Source: Macrobrachium rosenbergii
Taxonomy: Eukaryota > Arthropoda > Malacostraca > Decapoda > Palaemonidae
Direction: 5' to 3'
NCBI RefSeq assembly: GCF_040412425.1
Contig: NC_089762.1
Coordinates: 20,698,147-20,762,146, forward strand
Length of the DNA: 64,000 nt
Below, piece after piece: positions 1 to 12,202 of this stretch. Every line of letters begins with the position of its first letter. Within the stretch, counting starts at the first letter, position 1. Below the pieces are notes generated by a model. That model saw only the letters and a program-made list of their open reading frames with translations. It was not told where the DNA came from and did not search any database. Position numbers and translations under genes: made by a program.

Positions 1-8
1 ATAAGCCT

Positions 9-47
<39 letters not shown>

Positions 48-1944
48 ATAGGAAAAGGTGATAAATAAATATGAGGGAACAGAAAATAAAACAATTACAC
101 CTGAATTCATGAGATGTCAGCAGACAGCAGGAATGAATTTGCTCCTTGCTTAAAATTTAGAGATCAGAAGATACCACAACTGGTCTATGTACACCATTCT
201 ACATTTTAGTTGTAGACAAAATAAACTCCTAGCAAACTCAAGTGGTATTAAACCTGGTACTAGAAAACACAACACAGTTTGCAGCAGCAGCCTGGCTAGT
301 GTTGTGAGCACAAAAAGCTAGGTCAGGTAAAGAAGAGAGCAGAGAATTTTTGGTGTTATAGTATATTTTATGCAACATATATAATGAACTCAATTTATGT
401 CTATATCACAAACAGACATCCAAGATTTGGCAAAATATACTTGACTGATGACATAACTCTATCCAACAGTTTGAGATGAGAGTCAGCACGGCAAGACCAC
501 ACTGGAGAACAGTACTCTAACAAGGAAGAATGAAATAGTTAAAACACTTAGATATAATAGCTTCATAACAAAGCATTCAAAATCATTTCTGCAAGATACC
601 AATTTTTTGAGAAACAGAGGAAACAATATTATGTACATACTTCCCATAAGTTAATTTCTTAACAAAAGTTATACCAAATTCTTAAAAGTAATTTGACATT
701 TAAAACTGTGCCTTTAAAGTGTAAATCAGAATGCAAAGGCAAGTGTTCTGGATCAACTAACTATCATACTTTGAGTTTTAGAAGGGTTACGCTTAATGGC
801 CCAAAGCCTACTTTACTCAAAAATACATGCCAGATCTCTATTCAAGGATTCTGCATCCATAGACCTATGGCACAGATAAGGAACAACAGCTGGTGGAGTA
901 GCATCATAAATATATGAAATCAGTTTGTTTTCCAAAAAGAAGATAAAGTTACTCACAAGCTGTGAGATAAAGGCACAATACTTATTAGCATCCATACTGA
1001 ATCTGAGATGGAGCACATTAATGTCAAGATGGGCATAAGTTTCCAGGCTAGAAAACTAACAAGAGAGGATTCTTCCTTCATTGAAAAAAAATAATGAGAC
1101 CGACACTGGTCCCCTCTAGCTGCTGGTACCTAGAGAACTTTATATATCATTATTATTACTGTATTTGCTGGTACATAGGACACACTGGCATACAAGATGC
1201 CTCCAAGTTCAGGGGAGCACTTTCTGGAAGCAACAAAAAATTCCAGTCATTTCCCTAACCTTTGAAGTCTTTCCCACTATAGGTTATGCTGGCGATGTTT
1301 CTTACCTGCGTTCACAACAATATGGTAATGGTAAACAAATAGTAAAATCTGTACAGTATTTAGGCATGTTTGGGAGTATGCTTTTTAAATATATATACTT
1401 TTTAATCATAGTAAAATAACAGCCTTTGTCTAACATTGTAACTGGCAGACACCTTGCCTACCATCTCATGTCTTCTCTCTGATATGATCCATACCTGATA
1501 TTGTAATTTTAAGCCTACTAAATCTACAGCATTACAATTTTTGTTATTTATGTGGTAAGGCATAATAAAAATGTATCACTACAGCTTTAAAACTCATCAC
1601 AGACACTAAAACTAATATGATGTTACAATACAACCAAACTTAAGCCATCATATGAACATACTTGACTAGTCTAAAAATTCATTGTTAATACACCCCATTC
1701 ATCAGAAAATAGCCCAAACACTATGGAATGCATTCAGGTGCACAAAGCAAATGTGCAAGAAAGCAAAATTACATTGCACATGCTTGGTTAACTCCCCTAT
1801 CTCCACAGGAAGTTACCACTTCCCATTCAGCCATATTATTATTATAATTATTCATAAGATGAACTCTATTCGTAAGGAACAAACCTACAGAGGCCACTGA
1901 CTTCAAATTGGAGCTTCCAAAGAACATGGCGTTCATTTGAAAAA
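1..1944. other. ASCC3 intron, no gene seen
   Basis: AT-rich intronic sequence. A (GA)n tract lies at about 12-43. No exon, RNA gene or recognisable transposon domain was found; short open frames are scattered without family motifs. Confidence 0.6.
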
Positions 1945-2832
1945 AGTAACAGAACATAATATGAAATACAGAAATAAGAGTTCAGCTACTAGAAAAGAGA
2001 AAATATTGACAAATTAATAGATAAATAGATAAAAAATGTAAGTAAATTATTAAATTACAAGAACTGTTTTGGGTAGTAATGCATTACATCTTTGCTTGAA
2101 TTTTTGGGGTTCTACTAGCACAACATCCTCAGAGAGACTGCTCCATATTCCAATGGTGTGAGGAATAAAGGACCTCTGTAATTGAGAAGTCTGACAGCAA
2201 GGCGCATTTGCAGCATATGCTTTTAACCTCTTTGGTTGTGTTACCTTCTCTCCATGACTCCCAGTATCTCCTCAGTTTAGTCTTGCTTGATAAAGCCAGG
2301 TCATAACCAAGGATGAAGGTGAATCATCAGTGAGAAGTGACTGACATATTCCAGCCACTTCAATCCCAGTGAGATCTCACTACAGAAGCAGAGTGAAATC
2401 ATCAGTTATTTCTCACTCCTGGTGCTTTCATTACAAACTAGTAAGGAGAGAGAAATAACTGATGAATTCACTCTATTTCTGCAGTGAGATCTCACTGGGA
2501 TTGAAGTGGCTGGAATATGTCAGTCACTTCTCACTGATGACTCACCTTCGTCCTTGGTTATGACCTGGCTTTATCAAGCAAGACTAAATGTGCCTTGCTG
2601 TCAAACTTCTCAATTGCAGAGGTCCTTTATTCTTCACACAGCTGGAATATGGAACAGTCTCTCTGAGGATGTTGTGCAAGATATAATGCATTGCCATCCT
2701 AAAACAATTCTCCTTGTATTTTAATAATTTACTTATATTTTTTATCTATTTATCTATTAATATGTCACTATACATAGTCTTTTCTAATAACTGAACTCTT
2801 CTTTATGTATTTCATATTACCTTCTGTTACTT
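1945..2832. repeat. Imperfect foldback repeat made of a reverse transcriptase 3' end
   Basis: Left arm 1945-2419 and right arm 2444-2832 are reverse complements around a 24-bp spacer. The right arm lacks about 68 bp that the left arm carries near 2215-2280. Read outward from the centre, the arms code for pieces such as QRSFILHTAGIWNSLSEDVV. This resembles the far C-terminus of non-LTR reverse transcriptases in invertebrates (SF.PHT...WNSLP.DVV). So this looks like two head-to-head copies of a retroelement 3' end, not a classical TIR element. Direction and family are inferred. Confidence 0.7.
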
Positions 2833-4040
2833 CCTAATAAAGCCTGGCACTCACTCTTATTTAAGTGTTTAATATAAATTCTCTTTCTCACTCTCGCTGG
2901 ATTTCCATTATATGATAGTGAACCTAACTAGGTAAGCCTGGAACTTGCTCTTAAATATGTGACCATCTACATAAGCTTCAAGATGAGGGCCAACTGAATG
3001 AGTACATACACAGTAGTCCTGCTACCTTTACTTCTATATGAACATACAGTACTGTATATACAATACCATGTAGCTTAACTGATAATACACAACTGATGAA
3101 GAACATTTCACAATACAGTAAATTATCTTTTATCTAATGAAAGAAACAAGGAACAATTAAAGAACACAATGCACTATTAAACATTTAAGATGAAAAATGT
3201 TGTACAAACTGTGAGGAAACATGCATGCATGAGTACAAGAAACAAAGGGAGGTAAGTCATAGATTGTATGAAGCTGGCACGGTGTAGCCTGATAATTGTT
3301 GACCTGTACCCACCCACTTTTTGGGTGGATGGAAGTTTATAAAGCATACACTCTCCTGGAGGATTTTTTTCTGGGGGGAGGGGCTACTCTAAATCACAAA
3401 AGAGTGAATCCTCAGATCTTGGACCTGTGGATAAAGGACTACTGTTTTTATAATATGCCCCACCTACTCACTTGAGATTACAACTCAAGAATTCTTTTGT
3501 TCAAGATTTATTTTTCCTTTTAATAAGTAAGAGCTCTTTTTTTTTTTTCTGTATTTCCCTTAACCTTCTCTTACTCCCTAAAGAGCACCATATTCTTTGG
3601 AAGCTTGAATTTCAAGCTAGTGGCCCTTGTGGGCTTGGTCCCCATGAATAGGGTTCATCTTCTGAATAACAATAATAATGACTCAGCACTTGTAGCTTTC
3701 CTGATACTAAGCACAGGATAAATAGAGATTTGTACATGGTATGAACACATTCTTCTTAAGCAAAATTTTCCGGATGGATGAAGCATTTGTGCTATGCTTT
3801 GGATTTACCTTAAGTTTCAAATTTTAATTAATGTTTAACTTTTCATATTTATAATGTGACAAAATTAACTATGGCCTAGTAGTTTGCAAAGTCCTATCAT
3901 TCCTTTGACTGAAAATTTAATTCAAAATAAACCAGCCCTAAATAATAAAATGTAAGAACTTATTAAAACAAATAAACTGACTATATTTCTCAGCATACCA
4001 CCATTCAATATATGGTCATTTATAACAAAAACGTACGTAC
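2833..4040. other. ASCC3 intron, no gene seen
   Basis: AT-rich intron between the foldback repeat and the motif Ia exon. Nothing recognisable was found apart from short homopolymers. Confidence 0.5.
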
Positions 4041-4175
4041 CTGGATTGCCCGAACATCTGGAGACACGTCACCAGTTAATTCAACGACATTCTTTCCTAA
4101 TCTCTCTTCTAATCTTACTTTCCAGTCTTCAACTCTCTCCCTTACCAGGGCTTTTAATGGTGCAATATAAACAAC
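4041..4175 (-). CDS. ASCC3: ASCC3 exon: helicase motif Ia region
   Basis: Most 3' exon visible, 45 codons, phase 0 at both ends, between tatcag and ATCCAG|gtacg. The product begins [18 protein letters not shown], the classical motif Ia of Ski2-like helicases (YIAPLKAL), and ends [14 protein letters not shown], the TGD motif that follows. It joins in frame to ...PGAK of the preceding exon. The DEIH box exon should follow to the left but is not found in 1-4040, so that intron is longer than 4 kb. Confidence 0.94.
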
Positions 4176-5115
4176 CTGATAAATTTGAAACATTAAAGGA
4201 GAAATGCAGTAAGCACATACAAAAGACATCTGAAAATGTAAACAATACGGAGTAATTTTCATAAAACTGTAGTATTCTATACAAAATTGGACAAGTGTGA
4301 ATTATAATACTGTATACATAAAATCTTTAAACGCATCCAAGGCAAAGGCAAAACAGCCCTTTGGCAGTGAAAGGCATGGAACTAAATAAGAAGGATCCTT
4401 TCCTAAGACGGCTAGACCTACACACAAGTTCTTCTTTACCTTTTACATTTCACAAAGCAAAATGAAAGTCTAGAGGTCATTCAGTGTCTATTCTGAAATT
4501 GAGGGTAGAAAGGTTTGAAGGTGTAATTGCACTATGAAACAATTGTTACAAGGTGGGAAGAAGATGGAAGAAACACACTATAAGAACTGACATACAGTAC
4601 AAGGAATGAAAGGGGTTGCAGCTAGGGGTCGAAGGGACGCTTTAAAGAAACAGAAAAGAGAAACATTAAAAGTCATGCAAAGAAAGAGAAAAAGAAAGAA
4701 GAGACAAACACGGACTTTACTTTTCTCTATATTCATTATTACTGTAGAGAAGTATGTGTGAACTGAAAAGAGAAGCATCAAGTTCAGTTACAACCTCTTA
4801 TATTTCCTCTTAATTATGTAGAGTATTTTATAATTTTCATTCCATACAGTTTAAACAATACTATGTTACATGAAAATGCTGTACACTATATGGTTTTAAA
4901 ACTTTAGGTAAAACAGCTGAGAATAGATGTATTACTGGTTGCCAGTATGTGTGCAAGTAAAAAAAAAAACCGTAGTCTCAGATTCTTAGGGGAAACTGAA
5001 AAGCATCAGAATTCAGCCTATTATAAAGTATTAATTTGTTTTATCATAAACCCATTAAAGGCAGTCCTCAACATACAAACTTCCGTGTATGTATGGTATG
5101 CGGGATATATATATA

Positions 5116-5427
5116 TTTCTGAGTCCAGTCCCGTGTCAGCCGGTGAAATTCCATTACAGCACGAATTTCTAGGTATAACAATGCTAGATATACCAGAGAA
5201 AAAGAGCTTTCAGGAAAGCTGGGTTACTACCCCAGTCGATAAAAATCTTTAGAAGACGTTGGTATAATGAAGGGTGAGTGAAATACCACTACCACGGAAA
5301 TATACTCGAAAGATCTCTCCTTATCAAAACCCCCGTAAAAGAGCGGTGAGCCGTTACAGCTCCCACACTCAACACCCGCCAGGACGGCGACACCAGCGCC
5401 ACCTACTTCATTCCATTTTCTAGCACG
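5116..5427 (+). repeat. DIRS left inverted terminal repeat
   Basis: Starts TTTCTGAGTCCAGTCCCGTG and is the reverse complement of 12891-13194 with few mismatches and one small indel near 5417. It ends inward at a shared CTAGCAC. The outermost 20 bases are also complementary to 12751-12770 inside the element. Confidence 0.92.
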
Positions 5428-7141
5428 TGATACGTTCGTTTCTTTTGTGTGCTCGTCCCCTTTTTGGATTGTTTTTTCATCATCTACAATGGCATCGAGC
5501 ACCTTTTCCATCTCTAAGTTAAGTACCATCTTCTTGTGGGGTTTTTGATCTGTTTTTGGCTGTTTTGGTCTCGTATTTTCATAAATATTGAGATCTTCTT
5601 ATGGCCACCACAGCGTCCCCGTCAGCCATGTCGACCGCGAGGCGACTCCTTCTGTTCTTTTCGGTTGGAGTTGTCTCCTCGCCGCTATATATAGGTTTTA
5701 ACCCTTGAATTCCTTCCTGGTGGTTCCGATGCGGTGGCTCCCCTCCTTTTTAGTTTTTGTTTTGCATTTTTGGCCTATCGGCCTCTCTTGGGTGATGCTC
5801 CGTCCAGGTACCCCCACCAGGTTGGGTTCTTTTTCATTTTAGTCTCATAGGCTATTATTTTATACTTGAAGATGGTGCTCTTCTTTTAGTTTTTTTGTTT
5901 TTTTAATTTATTTTGTTTATTGTTTTTGGTTGTGTGGTTTACCTCTAGTGGGCCTCCCGAGGTAGGCTATGCTCCCTATTGACTAACGTAATTTTATTTT
6001 GATTGATTTTTTATGTGATGGTTGTAGTGTGGGCTCCATCCCTTGCCCTGGGTGTGGGAGATCAGGTTGAGGGAGTTTTGTTGCTGTTTCCTCCGGGATC
6101 GTTTTACGGTGGTCAGAGTGAGCCCCTTAGTCCTCTTCCTCCAATTTTGGGGAATCGAGTTCTTTGGATGTGTTTCCTCTAGGCTAGTCGCCCCCTTATC
6201 CCCTACTCGATCCTGGTTGGCTCTCGGCACAAAATTTCTCTCCCTGTTGGTTCCTCCTCTCCTTTTACACCCTTTTCTCCTTCCTAACCTATACTAGGTT
6301 AGGTTTATATTAGGCTTTCGCCTAGGAGGAGTTGGGCTTTGGGCTGTGTAGCTCCTGGAGTAGGCTACCCTTCCAAGTTCATTTGGAGGGAAGGATGCAG
6401 TTGAGCGGGTGTCATGTTCTCCTTGTCTCCTGTCCCCTTCCTGGTAGCCTGCTCCTCTTCTCCCCCCCCCCCCCTCAGCCTTGCGACTCTCGTGCGGGTG
6501 ACGCTAGATGGCGTTTTCTCCAGTTCAGGGACTCCTCCTATTGGTAGAGGGATTCGCTCCTCCCATATCGTCCCCAGCATCGCTGTGGTGGGGTGGGTGG
6601 TTCGTTTACTCGGCGTGTTCGAATCCTGTCTCATACCTCTCATCTCCCCCATCGGTTACGAAGTTAGGGTGAGGGTGTGGCCAGCCGTATGTTATGAACA
6701 TAGAACACTTTACCCGTTTTGTTTCTCCGGCGGGGAGGTGATGGTGGGATGATTCTATGTCATAAGCGTAACGGACTCCTCCGGTCTCCGGAGTTATTAC
6801 CATCACTTGTTATTTTTATTGTTGATTATTGTTATTATTATTTTGTTTTAGACATTATATTATATATACGTGAATCTGGTCCTACACCGGGGGCTCCGCC
6901 GTTATTTTTCTGGCAGCCCTTATGGTTGGTTCCTGGTTTCGTTCCTTCATTCCCGGAGTCTTCCGGGTCTGAAACCTTACCTTCCACTCTGTGCATTTAA
7001 AGCTTATTGGCCCAGTTTATAATGGGGAGTTCTTCTACGCCGGAGTATTCCGGTTGTAGTTGAGTTTCCGGCCTTGCCGACTTTATTTTGCTTGGGTGGA
7101 GGTTCATGTACTTTACCTTTACAGACTGTTCGCTGTGAGGA
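5428..7141 (+). other. DIRS 5' region, no clear gene
   Basis: GC- and T-rich leader of the element between the left repeat and the gag-like gene, including a run of 13 C at about 6461-6473. Several short open frames occur on both strands, but none shows a family motif. Confidence 0.5.
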
Positions 7142-9353
7142 GCCGGGTGTACCGCCTCCCTTCAACAACCCCTACGGTCACGAGTGTGCCGGACCCACGC
7201 TGGTTGTGCGGTCCGACTGGATGACCTGGTTGTTTGGCACCCCGATGGTTGTGAGGTTTGCTTTGCTCTCTGCTCAACCATCCAGGATGAGTCGGTAAGT
7301 GACAGTCTTCTTTCCTCCGGTCCATGCTCCTCATATTGTATATTGTTTATATTCTCCGTCTGACTTTTCATTCCTGACTAACTGCAGGTTTTCTTGCAGG
7401 CGGACGAAGCTTCCAAGAAGTCTGCCTTTGAATCCCTCCGGGCCTGGGTGGCTGGGTTTGGCAGGAATGTTCCGTCGGGAAGCCCTACGTCCTCGACGCC
7501 AGGTTGAGGACTTGCTCTACCCTGGCGCACGGGTGGCGGCTGCAGTGCCAGAAGAACTTGCCACCCCTATCATTCAACAAATCCGTGATGCGACCCAGCC
7601 ACCTCAAGTGGACATCATGTACGCCGAGGTCTCGGAGGATGTTGCCGCCCTAAATCTCGACTTGGAACCGATGAATTTGGAGCAGGACCAGGTGGTAAGT
7701 GGTGAGGTAAGTGAGGATGTTGGGGCGGGCCCCCCTTTGTTTGACTCCCCTGCTTCATCAGTCTCTTCGTTTGCAGGTTTTGTGAAGTCTTCCTCTTTGG
7801 GTGATAGAGCTCCGTCTGCTATCCCCAAGTTGAAGTTGAAGACTTCATGGAAGGCGAAGGGCTACAAGTCCTCGACTTCCAAGAAGGCATCGCCCTTCCC
7901 CGTCGAAGGCTAAGGTTTCAGGACCTGTAGCCTCCGGGAGTAAAGTCTAGTTCCTCCGGCAAAGGCGCGAGTAAGAGGGCTGCAAAACCAAGCCCTCCTC
8001 GCCAACCTTCTTTGATCAGAGGCCTTTGCCACTGAACTGTACACAAAGTTCACAGAGGACCTAGATTCTAGGTTTGAAAAGATCTCGGATAAGTTTGCCA
8101 ACTATGACAATATACTGGCAGGTTTGGCTCACCAACCTAAGGCAGAACCACAGTATTCTATCCCCGACACTGCGGACCTCCCGCCGTTTGATGTCGGAAA
8201 CCCTTGGCGGTTCACTCCGGGCCATCCAACATGATGGCAAACTTACCCTAGACGGTCTGGGCACGAGACGGTTGGAGGAGTTGGAGTTCTTTCCCCGATC
8301 TCCTGCCCCTTATCCAGGCTTCGTAAGGCTTACTGAAGAAGCCTGGATTCGTCAGACAAGGTACCTAGGAGACTGTCATCATCCCTAGGGACCAGGCTCA
8401 GTCGGCTCTCCTGCGCACTCTGACGGAGTGGCAGGCAGTGAATACGAAATTGACCCCTTTCAAGGGCAATTTCACGATGTTCACCCTGGGAGAAGACCTT
8501 CCCACTCCTTGCATGGACAAAGTTGCTCTGGCTACGGCCCGAGCATGCTTTGACAGTAATCCCTTTCCTCAATTAAGGGAAACAGACCCTACTTCCCTGG
8601 TATTCCCAGGAAGTAATGAGTTCTGGGTGGACGCCCGTCCACTTTCACTGAAGGCAAGCTGGACCCTTTTGCGCTTCCACGCAGTTTAGTGAACAGCTCC
8701 CTAAGCTGCCGGAATCTTTGTTGAAGGCGGAGTTTGAGGCCCGGACTAAGTTAGCCCGGTCCTTGAGCTCCGGCTGTCTTACAGAAGCTACTGCCGCCTC
8801 CAGCTCGGACGAACCCTTTTTCCAGGTCCTAGCTAAGTCTTTCCTGGCTGGCTTCCAGTCAGACTTACATGAGTTTATTATGGCCAGACTGGAGTGCAGA
8901 AAATTTATTTTACTGACGCTACAATCCGCCACGAGCCTAACAAGCTCATTAAAAGCTCGATCTGGGGACCTAACCTCTTCCCTGAAGAAGAGGTTACATC
9001 TATCATGTCTGAGGCTACACGGCCAAGTCAGAGTCTGCGCGCTCGGTGGGGAATTCCCACTTATAAGCGCAAGACCCCAGAATCGGCCGGCCCCCAGACG
9101 AGAGGAGGCAAACGGTTCAGGAGACACAAGAGGCCCCATCAGGCGGTGGTTCAAGCCGTCCCGGTCTCGGCAGTGGCCCAGCCATCTACCTCTAAGGTCC
9201 CAACCCCAACAGTACGTGTTGGTCCAACCAGCTGCGCCCTCCTATGTATCCTCACCAGCATACAACCCTACATATGAGGGCCGTGGATTTTTCATGGCCT
9301 CAATAGGGTTGCAAGGGAGGAAGGGGCAAGGCCCCCCACAGAGGAAGGCCTAA
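7142..9353 (+). pseudogene. DIRS gag-like gene, interrupted
   Basis: Gag-like region 5' of the polymerase. Around 7205-7294 one frame reads a Cys-rich stretch ending HPDGCEVCFALC and QDES. After a candidate intron (7295-7399), the same frame continues ADEASKKSAFESLRAWVAGF. A frameshift near 7497 moves the frame to one with EDLLYPGARVAAAVPEEL and an acidic region. Further frame changes occur before 8438 (PFKGNFTMF, LATARACFD) and before 8718-9353, which ends in a basic, Pro/Arg-rich tail. The start codon is not clear; a stop lies upstream at 7136. The gene order gag, RT/RH, recombinase fits DIRS. Assignment as gag is by position and composition, so only moderate certainty. Confidence 0.65.
7295..7399 (+). 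other. Candidate spliceosomal intron in DIRS gag
   Basis: Sequence TCG|GTAAGTGAC ... CTGACTAACTGCAG...TTCTTGCAG|GCGGAC. It is 105 bp, pyrimidine-rich towards the 3' end, and has a CTAAC branch-point-like site at about 7378-7382. Removal joins QDES to ADEASKK in one frame (phase 0). Unspliced, the same frame has TGA and TAA stops inside. No transcript evidence is available here. Confidence 0.55.
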
Positions 9354-9539
9354 CACCACCCCAAGAGGAAGACCTGGACGTGGTAGGGGAACAAACCCGC
9401 TCCCTCCCACTGAGAGAACACAGGTAGGCGGTCGCCTGTATTGGTTCAGGGACCAATGGACCTTCAGCCCTTGGGCACACAGCATTGTGTCCAAGGACTG
9501 GGATGGAGCTGGATCAAGAATCCTCCCCCTCTAAACCAG

Positions 9540-11010
9540 ATTTTACCAGCCACCCACATCAATCCTACAGGATTATGTAACAGAATTGCTCAACAAACGA
9601 GCAATAAAGAAAGCAAGGCACCTAAAGTTTCAAGGCAGGTTATTCACTGTTCCCAAAAAAGACTCCGATCAGCAAAGAGTGATCCTGGATCTGTCGCGTC
9701 TAAATCTCTACATAAAATGCGACAAGTTTCGCATGCTTACGGTAGCTCAGGTTCGGACTCTACTCCCGCGTGGAGCCGTCACCACCTCTATCGATCTTTC
9801 AGACGCTTATTATCACGTCCCGGTTGCGCGGAACTTCTCTCAGTTCCTCGGTTTCAGACTCGGGAATCAAGCCTACTCCTTCAGGGTCATGCCCTTCGGT
9901 CTGAACATTGCACCCAGGATATTCACCAAGCTGGCGGATACGGTAGTACAGCAGCTCCGGTCCCAAGGAATTTCCCTAGCAGCGTACCTGGACGATTGGA
10001 TAATCTGGGCTCCAACTGTTCCGGAGTGTCAAAAAGCCACGTCCATAGTCACCAATTTCCTAGAGTCATTGGGTTTTCAGCTGAACAGAGAGAAGTCCTG
10101 CCTGACTCGGAGTCCGGTTTCAGTGGCTGGGTCTTCAGTGGGATCTGTCCTCCCACACGTTATCTCTCCCTCCTTCCAAGAGGAAAGAGATAGCATCTCT
10201 CACCAAGAGGTTTCTCAAAAATCCATCGGCATCCCGTCGGTCCCAAGAAAGAGTCCTTGGTCCCTTCAATTTGCCTCAGTGACAGACCTGCTCTTGAAAG
10301 CCAAATTAAAAGACATAAACAGAGTGTGGCGGAGTCGAGCAAACACCAAGCTCAGGGACAAGGTCTCCTCTATCCCTCGAATCTTAAGGACAAGACTGCG
10401 GCCTTGGACCACAGTCAGGGCCTGTCCAAAAACAGTTCCACTTCAATTTCCCCCTCCGGCACTAGTTATCCACACAGACGCTTCTCTAAGCGGCTGGGGG
10501 ATATTCACCAAAACAGAAAGTACAAGGAACGTGGTCCACAATGTTTCAGCAGTTCCATATAAACACCCTGGAAGCCATGGCGGTCTTTCTAACGCTGAAG
10601 AAAATCCGCCCTCCCAATCGGATTCATATCAGGTTGGTGTTAGACAGCGCAGTGGTAGTTCATTGCATCAACAGGGGCGGCTCCAAATCAGGTCGAGTAA
10701 ACCAAGTAATGGTAGCTATCTTCTCCCTGGCGAACAAGCACGGTTGGCACCTGTCAGCCACCCACCTAGCAGGAGTCCGGGAACGTGGTGGCGGATTCCT
10801 GTCCAGGACTACCCCATTGGAGACGGAGTGGTCCTGGATGCGGAATCTTTCAAATGGGTTTGCCGCCGGGTTCCGGGACCTCCAAGTGGATCTGTTCGCA
10901 ACGGAGAGCAACTTCAAGCTCCCCTGTTACGTGGCCCCCAACCTGGACCCTCAGGCGACGCCACAGACGCAATGACAGTAGATTGGAACAATTGGGAGAG
11001 GATTTATCTG
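9540..11010 (+). pseudogene. DIRS reverse transcriptase and RNase H, frameshifted
   Basis: The reverse transcriptase is clear: FTVPKKDSDQQRVILDLSRL (fingers), AVTTSIDLSDAYYHVPV (first catalytic Asp), FRVMPFGLNIAPRIFTKLAD, and the active-site box AYLDDW near 9985-10000. The thumb continues in a second frame (about 10120-10270, LQWDLSSHTLSLP). It returns to the first frame with the RNase H start VIHTDASLSGWGI (about 10470-10505). It shifts again to 10541-10975 with NTLEAMAVFLTLKKI, LVLDSAVVVHCINRGGSKS and LQVDLFATESN. At least three or four frameshifts therefore break the gene. Catalytic residues of RT (D, DD) and the first Asp of RNase H remain visible. Reverse transcription of the element's RNA is the expected role. 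Confidence 0.9.
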
Positions 11011-11189
11011 TTCCCTCCAATAAATTTACTGCTGAAAGTATTACACAAACTCAGGACATTCAAAGGTCAACCAGCCCTAATAGCCCCCTATTGGCCGAAG
11101 AGCAATTGGTTCCCTCTCCTTCAGGAACTGGGATTGCGGAGTCTTCGGATTCCCAAGCCCATTCTGACCCAGACAGTACAAACCAAGAC

Positions 11190-12202
11190 TGTGTCAGCTT
11201 CCTCAAGGATTCAAAATGCCCTAGCTTTATGGACTTTATAAAGTTCGCAGCCCAAAAAGGAGCAAACATTGACCCTGTCAATACTCTGTTTTTAGAATCA
11301 GATAAAAGAGATTCTACTATTAGACAATATGACTCAGCAGTCAAAAAGTTAGCCTCCTTCCTGAAAGCATCTGAAGCCAAAATTATGATGACTAATTTAG
11401 GAGTTTCCTTCTTTAGGTCACTGTTTGAGAAAGGTCTGGCTCCCGCCACTATTACCACAGTCAAGTCGGCATTGAAGAAAGTATTTCTTACGGCTTTAAA
11501 ATCGACCTTACAGATTCCTATTTTTCATCCATCCCCAGAGCATGCGCTCGTCTGAGACCAGTATCACGCCCACATTCTGTTACTTGGTTTCTCAATGACG
11601 TCCTTAAGTTAGCATCAGAGTTGGATAACTCCCATTGCTCTTATCAGGATCTGTTAAGGAAAACCTTATTTCTAATTAGTTTGGCTTCAGGTGCTAGAAT
11701 CTCAGAGCTGTCAGCTCTAACTAGAGGTGATAATTTTGTTAACTTCCTCCCATCCGGAGAAGTCCTCCTTTCCCCTGACCCTAGATTTTTAGCTAAGAAC
11801 GAAGACCCACAGGACAGGTGGTCTCCTTGGAAGGTGGTGCCCCTTCCTCAAGATCAATCTTTATGTCCAGTCTATACACTTAAATCTTACCTTTCAAGAA
11901 CTCCACAGAGTAAGTCGGGTCCTCTTTTTATCAGGGAGAAAGGTGGTACTCTTTCTCTTAATGGTATAAGGCAACAAATTCTGTATTTCATTAAACAAGC
12001 CAACCCAGATTCAGTTCCTAAAGTTCATGATATTCGAGCAGTGGCTACTTCCATTAATTACTTTCATAATATGGACTTTTCAGAGTTATCAAAATATACG
12101 GGTTGGAAATCACCTCTAGTGTTTAAACGCCACTATTTAAAATCACTCGAAGCCCTGAAATTTTCTACTATAGCAGTGGGAAGTGTCATCTCCCCACCTT
12201 AA
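11190..12202 (+). pseudogene. DIRS tyrosine recombinase, one frameshift
   Basis: Integrase of the element. The N-terminal SAM-like part (FMDFIKFAAQKG, DSTIRQYDSAVKKLASFLKA) is in one frame to about 11545. The frame then shifts, and the catalytic domain is open to the stop at 12202. Visible active-site elements are the first Arg in SGARISELSAL, the HxxR box in VHDIRAVATS, a GW in KYTGWKS, and the nucleophile-region Tyr in FKRHYLKSL. This is the complete R-H-R-Y set of the tyrosine recombinase family, used by DIRS elements instead of a DDE integrase. Only the single frameshift stands between the two halves. Confidence 0.9.

Noticed and set aside
4176..4262. Extension of the motif Ia exon upstream, since the frame stays open to 4262
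   Set aside because: A TATCAG acceptor at 4176 joins in frame to the preceding exon, and the extra residues do not fit the helicase family.
5227..5529. Minus-strand open frame of 100 codons in the left DIRS repeat
   Set aside because: It lies mostly inside the inverted terminal repeat, and a related shadow occurs in the right repeat (12847-13035).
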